Positions 1 through 8,923 of a stretch of DNA of 64,000 bases are shown one piece after another. Positions within the stretch are counted from its first letter, which is position 1. Each line of letters begins with the position of its first letter. The DNA comes from CAYFQB01 sp964345225 (GTDB taxonomy: Bacteria > Nitrospirota > Thermodesulfovibrionia > Thermodesulfovibrionales > UBA6898). Under the pieces are notes generated by a model, which was given only the letters and a program-made list of their open reading frames with translations, made no database searches and was not told the origin of the DNA. The stretch is taken from contig CAYFQB010000016.1 in assembly GCA_964345225.1 (NCBI GenBank), positions 1 through 64,000 on the forward strand, in the 5' to 3' direction. A program made the position numbers and the translations under genes.

Positions 1-160
1 CAAAGGAAAGTTAGGGGTAAGGAGTAAAAAGTAAAAAGTAGGTAGTAGGGAGTAAGCAGTAGGCAGTAAAAAGAACGCCATGCACCGAGCGCCATGCGCT
101 ATGCGAAGAGTAAACGGGCCTCGTAACCGTGACCGTTAGACGCAACTTTTTACTTTGATA
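1..160. repeat. Heptad tandem array with ACGAGGCCCGT core, 3' of the histidine kinase
   Basis: The gap downstream of the histidine kinase holds about eight units with a 7-bp period (types GGGTAAG, GAGTAAA, AAGTAGG, CAGTAGG) at about 14-73. A GC-richer stretch follows at 77-105, with words such as GCGCCATGCG. At 112-146 the reverse complement matches the block at 18682-18715 and resembles 39722-39749. The period of 7 argues against coding. The rest of the gap up to 244 is AT-rich and I see no gene in it. Function unknown. Confidence 0.75.
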
Positions 161-244
161 AAGACAAGGTGTGAATGCCAATCTTCAATTGATAATTAAA
201 AAATTGGAAATCGGACAAATAAGCAAAGTTCAGTGAGCAATGAG

Positions 245-1501
245 TTAAATTGCTTTATTAGTAACAATAATATCTTTTGGAAGCCTTATTGTAAAAGTTG
301 TTATTTCATCGCTGCTTTCAACGTGGATGCTGCCTCCATGGGAGATCACGATTTTATGTACTATGGTCAGGCCAAGTCCTGTACCCCTTTCCTTTGTAGT
401 ATAAAAAGGCAGGAATACCTTATCTTTGATATTTTCCTGAATGCCATGGCCTGTATCAGAAATCATTATATTTAAAAAATCCCCGGCAGTAACTTTGATA
501 TTCAATTCCCCCCCATCAGGCATTGCTTCTTCTGCATTCTTAAGAAGATTGGTAATTGACTGTCTCATCAGTACCTCATCACACTTAATTACAGGCACCA
601 CCTCGTCATTGAAAGATATCTTAATTTTTTTCATGTCACCTTCAATAGCCTTTATACAAGCTCCTAAAAGCTCATTGAGGTCAACATTCGATATCGACAA
701 TTCCGTGGGCTTTGCAAAGGACAGGAAATCTGTAATGATCCTGTCCATTACTTCAACTTCTTTCGATATTGACTCAACAGCAGGTCTTAAAGTGTCATCA
801 GCTTTTTTTGAAAGCATCTTTGTATAACCCGAAATTACAGCCAAAGAATTTCTCATTTCATGGGCTATCCCAGCAGACATTTCACCCAGGGTAGACAGCC
901 TTTCTCTCAACTCTTTCTGAGACTGAAATGCCTTGAGTTCAGTAAGGTCTGTGAAGACAAGTATTTGCCCTATTGTGTTGTTTGAGCTGTCCTTGAGAGG
1001 AGAAATCGTAAGTCCAAGCCATATTCTCTTGCCGGTACACATAATATAGCTAATCTCTGCCCTTTCGACTGTTTTCCTGTTTTCTAAAAGCTCTGTAATT
1101 GGACTGCTAAATATTTCGTTATGTCTTTTCCCTATAACCTCTTGCTCTTGAAGGTTAAGGATCTTTTCTGCGGCAGAATTGATTTTCGTTATCTTTAATT
1201 CCTGATCAAAACTTACTACACCACTCGGCACACTCTGAAATATATTCTCATTGTAGATCTCGAATGAAGATGCCCTTTCCTCAGCCTTCTTTTTAAGTAT
1301 CTCTAGTTCTTTTTCTTTATCTTTCAGCTTTGAAACAAGGTCATGGAAGGTATCCACAACAAAGCTTACCTGGCTGGTATCCCTACGCTTTATTTCATGT
1401 TTTTTTCTGTAAAGATTGGAAACTACTCTCAGGAAATATAAAGCGATAAAAATTATTAGGATTGAAAACAGTGTAATTATTGCAAACATCTCATAATTCA
1501 T
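245..1501 (-). CDS. PAS-domain sensor histidine kinase (NtrB-like)
   Basis: Membrane-anchored sensor kinase of 418 aa. One N-terminal transmembrane helix (about 6-25) is followed by a coiled coil (50-78), a PAS domain (about 84-190) and the HisKA dimerisation helix, with phospho-accepting His214 in the motif IAHEMRNSL. The HATPase domain has the N box (NLLKNAEEA), G1 (DTGHGI) and G2 (GTGLGL). All catalytic boxes are intact. The HisKA and HATPase resemble the NtrB/PilS type that pairs with sigma-54 activators; the partner response regulator would lie left of the window, if linked. The gene follows the prepilin peptidase gene by 68 bp on the same strand, so a role in type IV pilus or secretion control is possible but unproven. 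The signal sensed is unknown. Confidence 0.9.
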   Translation of the reverse strand: MNYEMFAIITLFSILIIFIALYFLRVVSNLYRKKHEIKRRDTSQVSFVVDTFHDLVSKLKDKEKELEILKKKAEERASSFEIYNENIFQSVPSGVVSFDQELKITKINSAAEKILNLQEQEVIGKRHNEIFSSPITELLENRKTVERAEISYIMCTGKRIWLGLTISPLKDSSNNTIGQILVFTDLTELKAFQSQKELRERLSTLGEMSAGIAHEMRNSLAVISGYTKMLSKKADDTLRPAVESISKEVEVMDRIITDFLSFAKPTELSISNVDLNELLGACIKAIEGDMKKIKISFNDEVVPVIKCDEVLMRQSITNLLKNAEEAMPDGGELNIKVTAGDFLNIMISDTGHGIQENIKDKVFLPFYTTKERGTGLGLTIVHKIVISHGGSIHVESSDEITTFTIRLPKDIIVTNKAI

Positions 1502-1569
1502 ATACTTGACCTATTTTAGCCCGGATCCCGACTTCATGTATGGGGAATCCTTTGCCTCCTGATAACTTC

Positions 1570-2334
1570 TCAATACAGGTACCATATCAATATCTCCTGC
1601 CCGAAAAATATTGTAATGACAGTACCCAGTGCAAGAAAAGGTCCAAATGGAATCTTGGATTTCCTGCCTTTACCCTTTAAAATCATAAGTAATAAGCCGA
1701 TAATTGTCCCTGCGAAGCTTGCCAGAAAAGTTATCAAAAAAATGGATTTCCAGCCCATCAAGGCTCCAACCATTGCCATCATCTTTATATCACCACCACC
1801 CATTCCTCCTCTGCTTAAGACAGCTACAAGATAAAAAAGCCCTCCACCAACAGCAAAACCAGCGATAGAGCTTTTGTATCCAAGCATAGAAGCTCTCAAA
1901 AAAGGGTCCGGCAACAGGAAAGAGCCTGCAATAAGCCCTATTGGAATTCCTGTCAATGTAATTCTATCCGGTATTATCAAAAAATCAAGGTCGATGAAGG
2001 TTATCACTATGAGGGCTGATACAAGTATACAGTATATTGCAGAATTCCATTCCAAACCAAATCGCCAGATAATAACAACATATAAAAAAGCATTGAGCGC
2101 TTCAACTAAAGGATATCTTAACGATATTCTTTCATTGCAATATTTGCACCTGCCTCTTAAGAATAAGTAACTCAGGATAGGTATGTTGTTCCAGGGCTCT
2201 ATCGGGTTATTGCATGAAGTACATTTTGAAGAAGGGAATATTATCGACATGTTTCTCGGAATTCTGTATATGCACACATTGAGAAAAGAGCCTACAACAG
2301 AACCAAATATAAATACTATGATATATATAAGCAC
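1570..2334 (-). CDS. pilD: Prepilin peptidase / N-methyltransferase
   Basis: Bifunctional inner-membrane enzyme of 254 aa that cleaves type IV prepilin or pseudopilin leaders and methylates the new N-terminus. The N-terminal domain starts GSVVGSFLNV and carries the two CxxC pairs (CTSC and CKYC) of the zinc-binding methyltransferase region. The peptidase aspartates are visible in FIDLD and GGGDIK. Several hydrophobic helices follow, and the length is typical. The start is GTG, directly abutting the stop of the small upstream gene, which suggests translational coupling. No pilin genes lie in the window, so the substrates are encoded elsewhere. Confidence 0.93.
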   Translation of the reverse strand: MLIYIIVFIFGSVVGSFLNVCIYRIPRNMSIIFPSSKCTSCNNPIEPWNNIPILSYLFLRGRCKYCNERISLRYPLVEALNAFLYVVIIWRFGLEWNSAIYCILVSALIVITFIDLDFLIIPDRITLTGIPIGLIAGSFLLPDPFLRASMLGYKSSIAGFAVGGGLFYLVAVLSRGGMGGGDIKMMAMVGALMGWKSIFLITFLASFAGTIIGLLLMILKGKGRKSKIPFGPFLALGTVITIFFGQEILIWYLY

Positions 2335-2646
2335 CTACTCTACCACTTTGCTTATTTCTGAAGCCTTCTCTTTGAGCTCATCTATATTTTTCTGAATCTC
2401 TTCCGCTTCATTTAAGGCGTCAAGGATAACTTTGTCTTTATAAATGTTTCTATCTGGATGATCCTTAAGCTCAACAATTCGCTCTCCTATCGTTTTAAGT
2501 AGCTCTTCCCTCTTTTTATACATTTTATCTGACTGAAAAAGCAGCCTGATAACAGCTATCTCAATCTTTAACCTTTCAGACAAAATGGCTGCGAACCATT
2601 TAATTCTTTCAATTCCTTTTCTTAAATTCTCTTTTATTTTTTTCAT
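2335..2646 (-). CDS. Small helical protein of unknown function
   Basis: About 103 aa, almost entirely predicted helix with many charged residues; the C-terminal half (about 65-100) looks coiled-coil. No signal peptide is clear, though a moderately hydrophobic amphipathic stretch runs from about 18 to 40. The reading frame opens with TTG-ATG; the ATG at 2646 is preferred because a GGGAGG ribosome-binding site lies about 8 nt upstream. It sits between recG and pilD on the same strand with 11 bp and 0 bp gaps, so it is probably co-transcribed with both. I do not recognise a family. Confidence 0.6.
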   Translation of the reverse strand: MKKIKENLRKGIERIKWFAAILSERLKIEIAVIRLLFQSDKMYKKREELLKTIGERIVELKDHPDRNIYKDKVILDALNEAEEIQKNIDELKEKASEISKVVE

Positions 2647-2660
2647 CAAAATGCCTCCCT

Positions 2661-4751
2661 TTATCCAGTCTTATAGAACTCAACCTTTCCCTTCCAGAAT
2701 ACATCAATTGATTTTCTAAGTGAAGGGTATTGTTTAAGTTCATGATCTTTATCTATTAAATAAAATGCTTCTCTCTTGGCCGTTTCAAGTATTTCTATAT
2801 CCCTTACGATGTTTGCTACTCTAAAATAAGGCATCCCTGCCTGCCTTGTCCCAAGAAACTCGCCTGGACCTCTTATCTTCAGATCTTCATCTGCTATCCT
2901 GAAACCATCGCTACTATGAAGCATTACATTCAATCTTCTTTTAGCATCCTCACCGTAAGGCTCATATGCTATCAAAAGGCAGTATGACCTGTCAGCACCA
3001 CGACCAACCCTTCCCCGTAACTGGTGAAGCTGGGCGAGTCCAAATCTCTCTGCATGAATTATAAGCATGATTGTTGCTTCAGGTACGTCTACCCCGACTT
3101 CTATCACTGTTGTACTAACAAGAATATCTATCTCTTTCGCTTTAAAAGAGGCCATTATTTTTTCTCTTTCATCAGTACTCATCCTGCCGTGAAGTAAATC
3201 AACCCTCAGTTCAGGAAAAACCTTCTGGAATGCATCTTTCCCCTGTATTGCTGATTTCAGGCTGACCTTTTCTGATTCTTCTATTATCGGATAGACTACA
3301 TATGCCTGTTTGCCCATTTTGATCTCCTGATGTAACAGGTTGTATATCTCTTTTTTCTTTCTTGAATTAAACAGTTTCGTAATCACCGGTTTTCTGCCGG
3401 GAGGCAGTTCATCAATAATTGAACAATCAAGATCGCCATAAAAAGTAAGTGCAAGGGATCTCGGTATAGGAGTTGCTGTCATTACAAGGACATCGGGATT
3501 CAGTCCCTTTCTCCTGAGTAGTGACCTCTGCATAACACCGAATTTATGCTGTTCGTCGATAACTACAAGTCCAAGATTTTTGAATATTACGCCTTCCTGT
3601 ATCAGTGCATGAGTACCTAAAATTATATTTATTTCACCAGAGGCAATACCGTCAAGCTGCCTGTTCTTATAGCCTTTGGTAAGCAAGCTTGCCTTGAGCC
3701 CAAGATGTTCAATCAATCCGTAAAGGTTGAGATAATGCTGCTCTGCAAGGATCTCTGTCGGTGCCATCAACGCTGCCTGATAACCGCATTCAACAGCATT
3801 CAGTATCGCAAAGAGAGCAACGATGGTCTTGCCGCACCCAACATCACCCTGGATAAGTCTTTGCATAGGATATGATCTGCACATATCTTTTTTAATGTCG
3901 TCAACCACTTTTTTCTGGGAACTGGTTAACTCAAAAGGAAGGATTTTCAAAAGTGCTTTCTGTAAATTCCCTGCACATATAAATGAAATGCCCTTATCAT
4001 TTTGAGTTTTCTTCTTTAAAATGGCAAGCCCAAGTTCGAACATTAAAAATTCATCAAAAGAAAGCCTTTTATGATAGATACTGATGCCTCTGTTTAACAG
4101 ATCTATTTGAGTGTTATCTTCTGGAAAATGTATCTCTTTAATACTCCGAGCTAATTCGGGCAGATTATTTCTATTGATAATTTCAGGAGGTGTCAGGTGT
4201 GATACTTCGTTTGCACGGGTACTCACTATTGTAAACATAATCTTTCTGAATTGTTTTGGGCTAATACCCTCGGTTACCCTGTAAATCGGAACAACCCTTT
4301 TAGTATGTATAAATGAATCTTCATCGTCAGAAAAGAGTTCGTATTCCGGAGATTCGATTTCAAGGCCATCCCTCCAATATGCGCTTTTTTTAACTGTACC
4401 GCTGAGTACAACCTCCTGGCCTATCCTGAAATTTTTTTTCATGTAAGACTGGTTAAACCATTTCCCTTTTAATAATCCTGTTTCATCATCAATTACAAGC
4501 TCAAAAATATTGAAATTTATTGACCGAGGATTTATGACATTTGATGAAACAATTCTTCCTTTAACTGTTTCCGTATATCCTGTCCTGATATTGCAGATTT
4601 TTTTTAAATTACTTCTGTCTTCATATCTGTAAGGCAGGTAATAAAGAGCATCTTCGACTGTCTTGATTCCGACACGTTCAAAAAGTCTGGCCCTTTTGGG
4701 GCCAACACCTTTTGAGTATTGTATTGGTTGGTTTGAGAGATCGCTATCCAT
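2661..4751 (-). CDS. recG: ATP-dependent DNA helicase RecG
   Basis: Branch-migration helicase that remodels stalled forks and Holliday junctions, about 696 aa, the usual RecG length. The N-terminal wedge/OB region (about 60-150) is followed by helicase domain 1 with Walker A GDVGCGKT at 303-310 and the DEQH box (VIDEQHKFG). Helicase domain 2 carries the QLRGRVGRG motif VI. The C-terminal TRG-type region includes GPGEFLGTRQAG. The ATG at 4751 overlaps the nusA stop by 8 bp, which implies coupling. Finding recG, rather than infB, directly after nusA is an unusual order. Confidence 0.96.
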   Translation of the reverse strand: MDSDLSNQPIQYSKGVGPKRARLFERVGIKTVEDALYYLPYRYEDRSNLKKICNIRTGYTETVKGRIVSSNVINPRSINFNIFELVIDDETGLLKGKWFNQSYMKKNFRIGQEVVLSGTVKKSAYWRDGLEIESPEYELFSDDEDSFIHTKRVVPIYRVTEGISPKQFRKIMFTIVSTRANEVSHLTPPEIINRNNLPELARSIKEIHFPEDNTQIDLLNRGISIYHKRLSFDEFLMFELGLAILKKKTQNDKGISFICAGNLQKALLKILPFELTSSQKKVVDDIKKDMCRSYPMQRLIQGDVGCGKTIVALFAILNAVECGYQAALMAPTEILAEQHYLNLYGLIEHLGLKASLLTKGYKNRQLDGIASGEINIILGTHALIQEGVIFKNLGLVVIDEQHKFGVMQRSLLRRKGLNPDVLVMTATPIPRSLALTFYGDLDCSIIDELPPGRKPVITKLFNSRKKKEIYNLLHQEIKMGKQAYVVYPIIEESEKVSLKSAIQGKDAFQKVFPELRVDLLHGRMSTDEREKIMASFKAKEIDILVSTTVIEVGVDVPEATIMLIIHAERFGLAQLHQLRGRVGRGADRSYCLLIAYEPYGEDAKRRLNVMLHSSDGFRIADEDLKIRGPGEFLGTRQAGMPYFRVANIVRDIEILETAKREAFYLIDKDHELKQYPSLRKSIDVFWKGKVEFYKTG

Positions 4752-5865
4752 CAACAGATGGGGTATCGTTTTTCTCGGCTTCTTTTTTTATTGTATCTTC
4801 AAGAGCTTTATCAGTCTCTTCCATCTTGATCTTTGAATATTCTGTATGGCTTATTATATCAATATCCCAGCCTGTTAATTTCATAGCAAGCCGTACATTT
4901 TGGCCTTTTTTCCCGATTGCAATGGATAACTGATGGTCACTTACAACAACCATTGCGGTTTTTCCTTCTTCATTAATCCCTATCTTGTCAACAGTGGCAG
5001 GGCTTAGAGCTCTTGCAATAATTATTCTGGGATCATCTGTCCATGGCACAATATCTATCCTTTCTCCCCTTAGCTCACGTACAATTGTCTGGACTCTTGT
5101 ACCCTTCATTCCAACACAGGATCCCACTGGATCAACAGTGGGATTGTTTGAATAAACAGCGATTTTTGTCCTTTCACCAGGTTCTCTTACAATACCTTTT
5201 ATTATTACAAGGTCTTCGTTAATTTCAGGCACTTCCATCCTGAACAATCCGGCCACAAACTTAGGTGTTGTTCTTGAGACTATTATAGCAGGACCTTTTG
5301 TCGTAATTTTTACATCTTCTATTATTGCTTTAACTGTATCTCCACGCTTAAGGTTTTCATTTGGGAGAGCCTCTTTGACGGGTAGAATTGCCTCTGTCTT
5401 GCCCAGATTAATGTAATAGATGCCCTTTTCTTTTCTCATTATCATACCGCTGACAATCTGGCCTTCTTTATCCTTATATTCATTGTAAATTACATCCCTC
5501 TCTGCTTCTCTTACCCGCTGGAATATTACCTGTTTTGCAGTCTGAGCAGCTATCCTTCCTAAATCATGCAGGTCAAGTGGGATATCAACAGTTTCGCCCT
5601 CATTTTTTCCAGGAGCTATTTTACTTGCATCCTCTATTGAAACCTCAATCGTAGGATCTTTCACATTTGATACAATGGTTTTTGTTTCAAAAACAGTTAT
5701 ATTACATTTTTGACGGTCTATTGAAAGATTTATGTTCGTCCTGCCTCCATACTTTTTTCTAAGAGCAGAAACAAGTGCAGACTCAAGGGCCTCAATCAAA
5801 ATCTCTCTGGAAATGCCCTTCTCCCTGCTTATCTGATCAATCACATAACATAGTTCTTTAGTCAT
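4744..5865 (-). CDS. nusA: Transcription termination/antitermination factor NusA
   Basis: RNA polymerase-binding elongation factor of 373 aa. The N-terminal RNAP-binding domain (about 1-125) is followed by an S1 domain (about 130-200) and two KH domains (about 225-345), the second with the GKKGQNVRLA signature. It lacks the C-terminal acidic repeats of E. coli NusA and so resembles the shorter Gram-positive/Nitrospirota form. A short charged tail ends the protein. Its ATG overlaps the rimP stop (ATGA), and its own stop overlaps the recG start, so rimP-nusA-recG is a tightly coupled operon. Confidence 0.96.
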   Translation of the reverse strand: MTKELCYVIDQISREKGISREILIEALESALVSALRKKYGGRTNINLSIDRQKCNITVFETKTIVSNVKDPTIEVSIEDASKIAPGKNEGETVDIPLDLHDLGRIAAQTAKQVIFQRVREAERDVIYNEYKDKEGQIVSGMIMRKEKGIYYINLGKTEAILPVKEALPNENLKRGDTVKAIIEDVKITTKGPAIIVSRTTPKFVAGLFRMEVPEINEDLVIIKGIVREPGERTKIAVYSNNPTVDPVGSCVGMKGTRVQTIVRELRGERIDIVPWTDDPRIIIARALSPATVDKIGINEEGKTAMVVVSDHQLSIAIGKKGQNVRLAMKLTGWDIDIISHTEYSKIKMEETDKALEDTIKKEAEKNDTPSVDG

Positions 5866-6323
5866 TTAAACTCTATCTCCAATCTTGCTTTAGAGATCTT
5901 ATTAAAAGGGACATCGATATCAATTTTTTTATTAATCGACAATTTAATATTGTTATTCTTAACATCCATTATTCTGCCTGTAAAAAAATTCTGTTTGTTT
6001 ATGCTCTCTTTGGTAACAATTCTAACAAGTTTGCCGATATTTCTCTTGAAATCATTTATGGCCTTTAGCGGCCTGTCCAGCCCTGGTGAAGAAACTTCAA
6101 GTGTATATGATCCCGAAATCGGGTCTTCCACATCAAGAATGACTGAAAAAGCCTTGCTGAACTTTTCACAGTCATCAAGGGTCACACCCTTCTCCTTATC
6201 AATAAATATTTTCACTATTGGTTTTCTTGAGCTTCCTGCCAATTCAATATCAACAATACTGACACCAAATTCATTTGCCGTTGAATTGGCCAGTTCAGTT
6301 ATTTTATTTTTTATCACTTCCAT
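5862..6323 (-). CDS. rimP: Ribosome maturation factor RimP
   Basis: About 153 aa, assisting 30S subunit maturation. The two-domain RimP fold is recognisable: an N-terminal alpha/beta domain containing VDIELAGSSRKPIVKIFID and SGSYTLEVSSPGLDRPL (about 60-80), then an SH3-like C-terminal domain. The frame stays open to a GTG at 6350, but the extra residues are encoded by a hairpin, so the ATG at 6323 is preferred. No good Shine-Dalgarno precedes that ATG, because the hairpin occupies its place. It overlaps nusA by 4 bp. Confidence 0.93.
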   Translation of the reverse strand: MEVIKNKITELANSTANEFGVSIVDIELAGSSRKPIVKIFIDKEKGVTLDDCEKFSKAFSVILDVEDPISGSYTLEVSSPGLDRPLKAINDFKRNIGKLVRIVTKESINKQNFFTGRIMDVKNNNIKLSINKKIDIDVPFNKISKARLEIEFK

Positions 6324-6358
6324 ATAAAACAAAAGAGTGGGCCTGCCCACTCTTATTT
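6324..6358 (-). promoter_or_regulatory. Hairpin with T-rich tail immediately upstream of rimP
   Basis: A perfect 10-bp stem (arms AAGAGTGGGC at 6333-6342 and GCCCACTCTT at 6345-6354, 2-base gap) is followed on the minus strand by TT-GTTTT and then the rimP ATG. In that orientation it looks like an intrinsic terminator or attenuator placed where the ribosome-binding site should be. Read on the plus strand the tail is weaker. It may be an attenuator of the rimP-nusA-recG transcript, or a terminator of a transcript arriving from 6400-6700. Confidence 0.5.
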
Positions 6359-6756
6359 AAAAAGTACAGAATGAAGAATTATTTAATTATATCAGTAAAA
6401 ATGCAAAAAAATCAAACCATCGTATATTGAATGATATTTTTATTCATTACTAAAATAATCGTATCGCTAATATATTGTCAAGGACTTTCTATCAGTCTAT
6501 AATTTCATCAGAATAATTTAGTTTACGCCGTCAAAAAGGTGTTGTGTGTCAGTGGCTTTAGACCACATACCGCAAAATATTTTTTAACATCCAATTTCAT
6601 AGAAGGCTTTTTTTTACGGGGTTAACTCTATATAATATATAGAATTTATAGATTTTATGCTTTATAATAATTTAAATGTAAGATAATATCTGATGTTCAT
6701 TTTATAAAACATTTACATCGTTAGCACCGGATATTTTATTAATAAGCTTTTTACTG
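6359..6756. other. Intergenic region between divergent rimP and GGDEF gene
   Basis: About 400 bp of AT-rich DNA between divergent operons. It holds a good sigma-70-like promoter on the plus strand (6475-6503), listed separately. Several T-rich runs lie around 6600-6650. A small inverted pair, GTGG/CCAC, at about 6551-6565 would form a weak hairpin in the leader of the GGDEF transcript. No open frame with a ribosome-binding site was seen. Confidence 0.5.
6475..6503 (+). promoter_or_regulatory. Sigma-70-like promoter upstream of the GGDEF gene
   Basis: TTGTCA at 6475-6480, a 17-bp spacer and a consensus TATAAT at 6498-6503. Transcription would start near 6510 and give a leader of about 245 nt before the GGDEF gene. 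The motif match is seen in the sequence; activity is inferred. Confidence 0.55.
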
Positions 6757-8187
6757 ATGTATAAGATGTCTAGGAAACCACATAAGGGTCTTCAGGCCAC
6801 CACAAAAAAGATAAAAAAGGCAGATTTATCAGAATATATTTCTTTGGATCTAATACCTGACCCTTTCGTCATTCTCTATCCAGATTGCAAAATATATGAT
6901 ATCAATTCGAACTGTTTAAATCTTATCGGAAAAGAAAAAAAATATCTTATCGGAAAGGACTTTAGAAATATAGAACTCTTTGAAAAATTAGAGGATAGAG
7001 TATCTCAATCTATAATAAGTAAAAAAGAGGATTTTGACCGTATTGTTTACAATAATAGACACCTCGAAGTCTATATACACCCCTTTAAAAGAAGGGGCAA
7101 GTTAGATCTCATATGTATTATTTTTAAAGATATAACTAATTTTGTGCATCTTGAAAATGAACTGCTCAAAAGAAATAAGGAGCTTATTATAATTAGCACA
7201 TTATCAAGCGCTTTTATCTCATCTGATAATATAGACCATGTAGTTGAAGATCTGCTTGAAAAAATCCTGCTGATTACGGACTTTAGTATTGGCTGGCTCT
7301 TAATCAAAGAAAATCAAATGTTTAAACTTAAGACCAGCAAAGGCATATCATCAGAAATTCGAAAGAAGATTGAAGAGGGAGCTCTTGAGTCAATATGTTA
7401 TGACTCTATTAATACAGGAGAGCCTATCTACATTATAGAGTCTTTTGAAAAATCACGAGTTGATTTATTTCGTAAAGAAGGTATTGCTTTTTTAACTGCT
7501 ATCCCTTTGGTTAGTGAAAAAAATCCTATAGGGATTTTATTCCTTGCGAGCAGAATCAGGAGAGTTCAAAATTTTGATTTTGACTTAGCTGCCCTGCTAA
7601 CACTTGTTGCAAATAATGTTACTCTTATCTTAGACAAGATAAAGCTATTCCAGGAAACCAAGCGTCTTTCGGTTACAGACGGCCTTACTGGTCTTTACAA
7701 CAGGAGATATTTTTATAAGAATCTTGATGTTGAGATCGCCAGGTCAAAAAGATATGGAAATACGTTTTCGCTTATGCTTTTTGATATTGATAACTTTAAA
7801 AATATAAACGACACTTATGGCCATCAAGCTGGCGATGAAGTACTCATGGAATTAGCAAAAATCCTTAAATTGGTCTCTAGAGAAACTGATATAATTGTAA
7901 GGTACGGTGGAGAAGAAATTATCATAATCCTCCCCAATACCTCAGAAGAAGAAACTATTACTTTAGCCAATAGAATCAAAAATACTGTAGAACAGACTAC
8001 TTTTATTATAAACGAATCAACAGGTGTAACCATTACCTTGAGCGGAGGTATAGCTTCATACCCTGAAAATGCCCCTGATGCAAAATCGTTGCTTCATGCT
8101 GCAGACACTGCGCTCTATTCAGCCAAGGCATCCGGCAAAAATAAAATATCATGCTATAAAGATACAATCAATGAAGAAAATATTTAA
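6757..8187 (+). CDS. PAS-GAF diguanylate cyclase
   Basis: Cytoplasmic signalling protein of 476 aa that probably makes cyclic di-GMP. A PAS-like domain (about 28-135) is followed by a coiled linker, a GAF-like domain (about 150-290) and a GGDEF domain (about 305-465). The active site reads GGEEI instead of GGDEF; GGEEF-type sites are active in many cyclases. The inhibitory I-site RETD lies five residues upstream, so product inhibition is likely. No transmembrane helix is visible. A second in-frame ATG lies at 6766. The 3' end overlaps the start of the 2-oxoacid oxidoreductase beta gene by 17 bp, an odd partnership that may couple translation of the two. Confidence 0.9.
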   Translation: MYKMSRKPHKGLQATTKKIKKADLSEYISLDLIPDPFVILYPDCKIYDINSNCLNLIGKEKKYLIGKDFRNIELFEKLEDRVSQSIISKKEDFDRIVYNNRHLEVYIHPFKRRGKLDLICIIFKDITNFVHLENELLKRNKELIIISTLSSAFISSDNIDHVVEDLLEKILLITDFSIGWLLIKENQMFKLKTSKGISSEIRKKIEEGALESICYDSINTGEPIYIIESFEKSRVDLFRKEGIAFLTAIPLVSEKNPIGILFLASRIRRVQNFDFDLAALLTLVANNVTLILDKIKLFQETKRLSVTDGLTGLYNRRYFYKNLDVEIARSKRYGNTFSLMLFDIDNFKNINDTYGHQAGDEVLMELAKILKLVSRETDIIVRYGGEEIIIILPNTSEEETITLANRIKNTVEQTTFIINESTGVTITLSGGIASYPENAPDAKSLLHAADTALYSAKASGKNKISCYKDTINEENI

Positions 8188-8920
8188 AAGGCCGCTGAGC
8201 CTTAAATCATCTCCTTTCAGATACTGTACCGGATGTGGTCACAGCCTTATTCACAGGATAATAGCTGAATGTATTGACTCATTTAATATCAGAGATAAGG
8301 TAATAGGCATTGCACCTGTAGGATGCGCTGTTTTTGCATATGATTATTTTAATTTTGACATCCTTGAAGTCGCTCACGGCAGACCTCCTGCTGTTGCAAC
8401 TGCACTTAAAAGAACAATGCCTGACAAAATAATTTTTTCTTATCAGGGAGACGGAGACCTTGCTGCAATAGGAACTTCAGAGATTATACACGCTGCCAAC
8501 AGGGGAGAAAACCTGTCGGTATTTTTTGTTAACAACGCCACATATGGAATGACTGGAGGCCAAATGGCCCCTACTACTCTTTCAGGACAACGCACAACAA
8601 CTACTCCAACTGGAAGAGATATAAAAACATCAGGTTATCCGTTGCGCATATCAGAGATGCTCTCAACACTTGAGGGTGTTTCATTTATTCAAAGGGTATC
8701 GTTAGATTCTTACAAGAGTATAGTTATTGCAAAGAAAGCTATAGAAAAAGCATTCCTGTATCAGATAACAGGCAAAGGATTCAGTTTTGTAGAGATACTT
8801 TCACCTTGCCCTACTGATTGGGGACTTACGCCAAAAGCATCTCTCGAATGGATCAAAACAGCAATGGTTCAGGTATACCCATTAGGCATATTAAAAGATA
8901 AATTCAAGGGAAACTCTTAA
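8171..8920 (+). CDS. korB: 2-oxoacid:ferredoxin oxidoreductase, beta subunit
   Basis: TPP-binding subunit (249 aa) of a 2-oxoglutarate/2-oxoacid:ferredoxin oxidoreductase, which oxidatively decarboxylates 2-oxoacids to acyl-CoA, or runs in reverse for CO2 fixation. Seen: CTGCGH near the N-terminus, the TPP motif GDGDLAAIG with its distal NNATYGMTGGQ, and CPTDWG near the C-terminus. These match the KorB type more than PorB or VorB. The frame extends upstream to 8069 inside the GGDEF gene, but the ATG at 8171 gives the usual N-terminus. The gamma gene follows after 3 bp. No alpha or ferredoxin-like delta subunit is encoded nearby, so the complex must draw on genes elsewhere. Confidence 0.92.
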   Translation: MKKIFKRPLSLKSSPFRYCTGCGHSLIHRIIAECIDSFNIRDKVIGIAPVGCAVFAYDYFNFDILEVAHGRPPAVATALKRTMPDKIIFSYQGDGDLAAIGTSEIIHAANRGENLSVFFVNNATYGMTGGQMAPTTLSGQRTTTTPTGRDIKTSGYPLRISEMLSTLEGVSFIQRVSLDSYKSIVIAKKAIEKAFLYQITGKGFSFVEILSPCPTDWGLTPKASLEWIKTAMVQVYPLGILKDKFKGNS

Positions 8921-8923
8921 CTA

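Noticed and set aside
233..475. Plus-strand frame inside the histidine kinase
   Set aside because: Antisense shadow of a clear histidine kinase domain.
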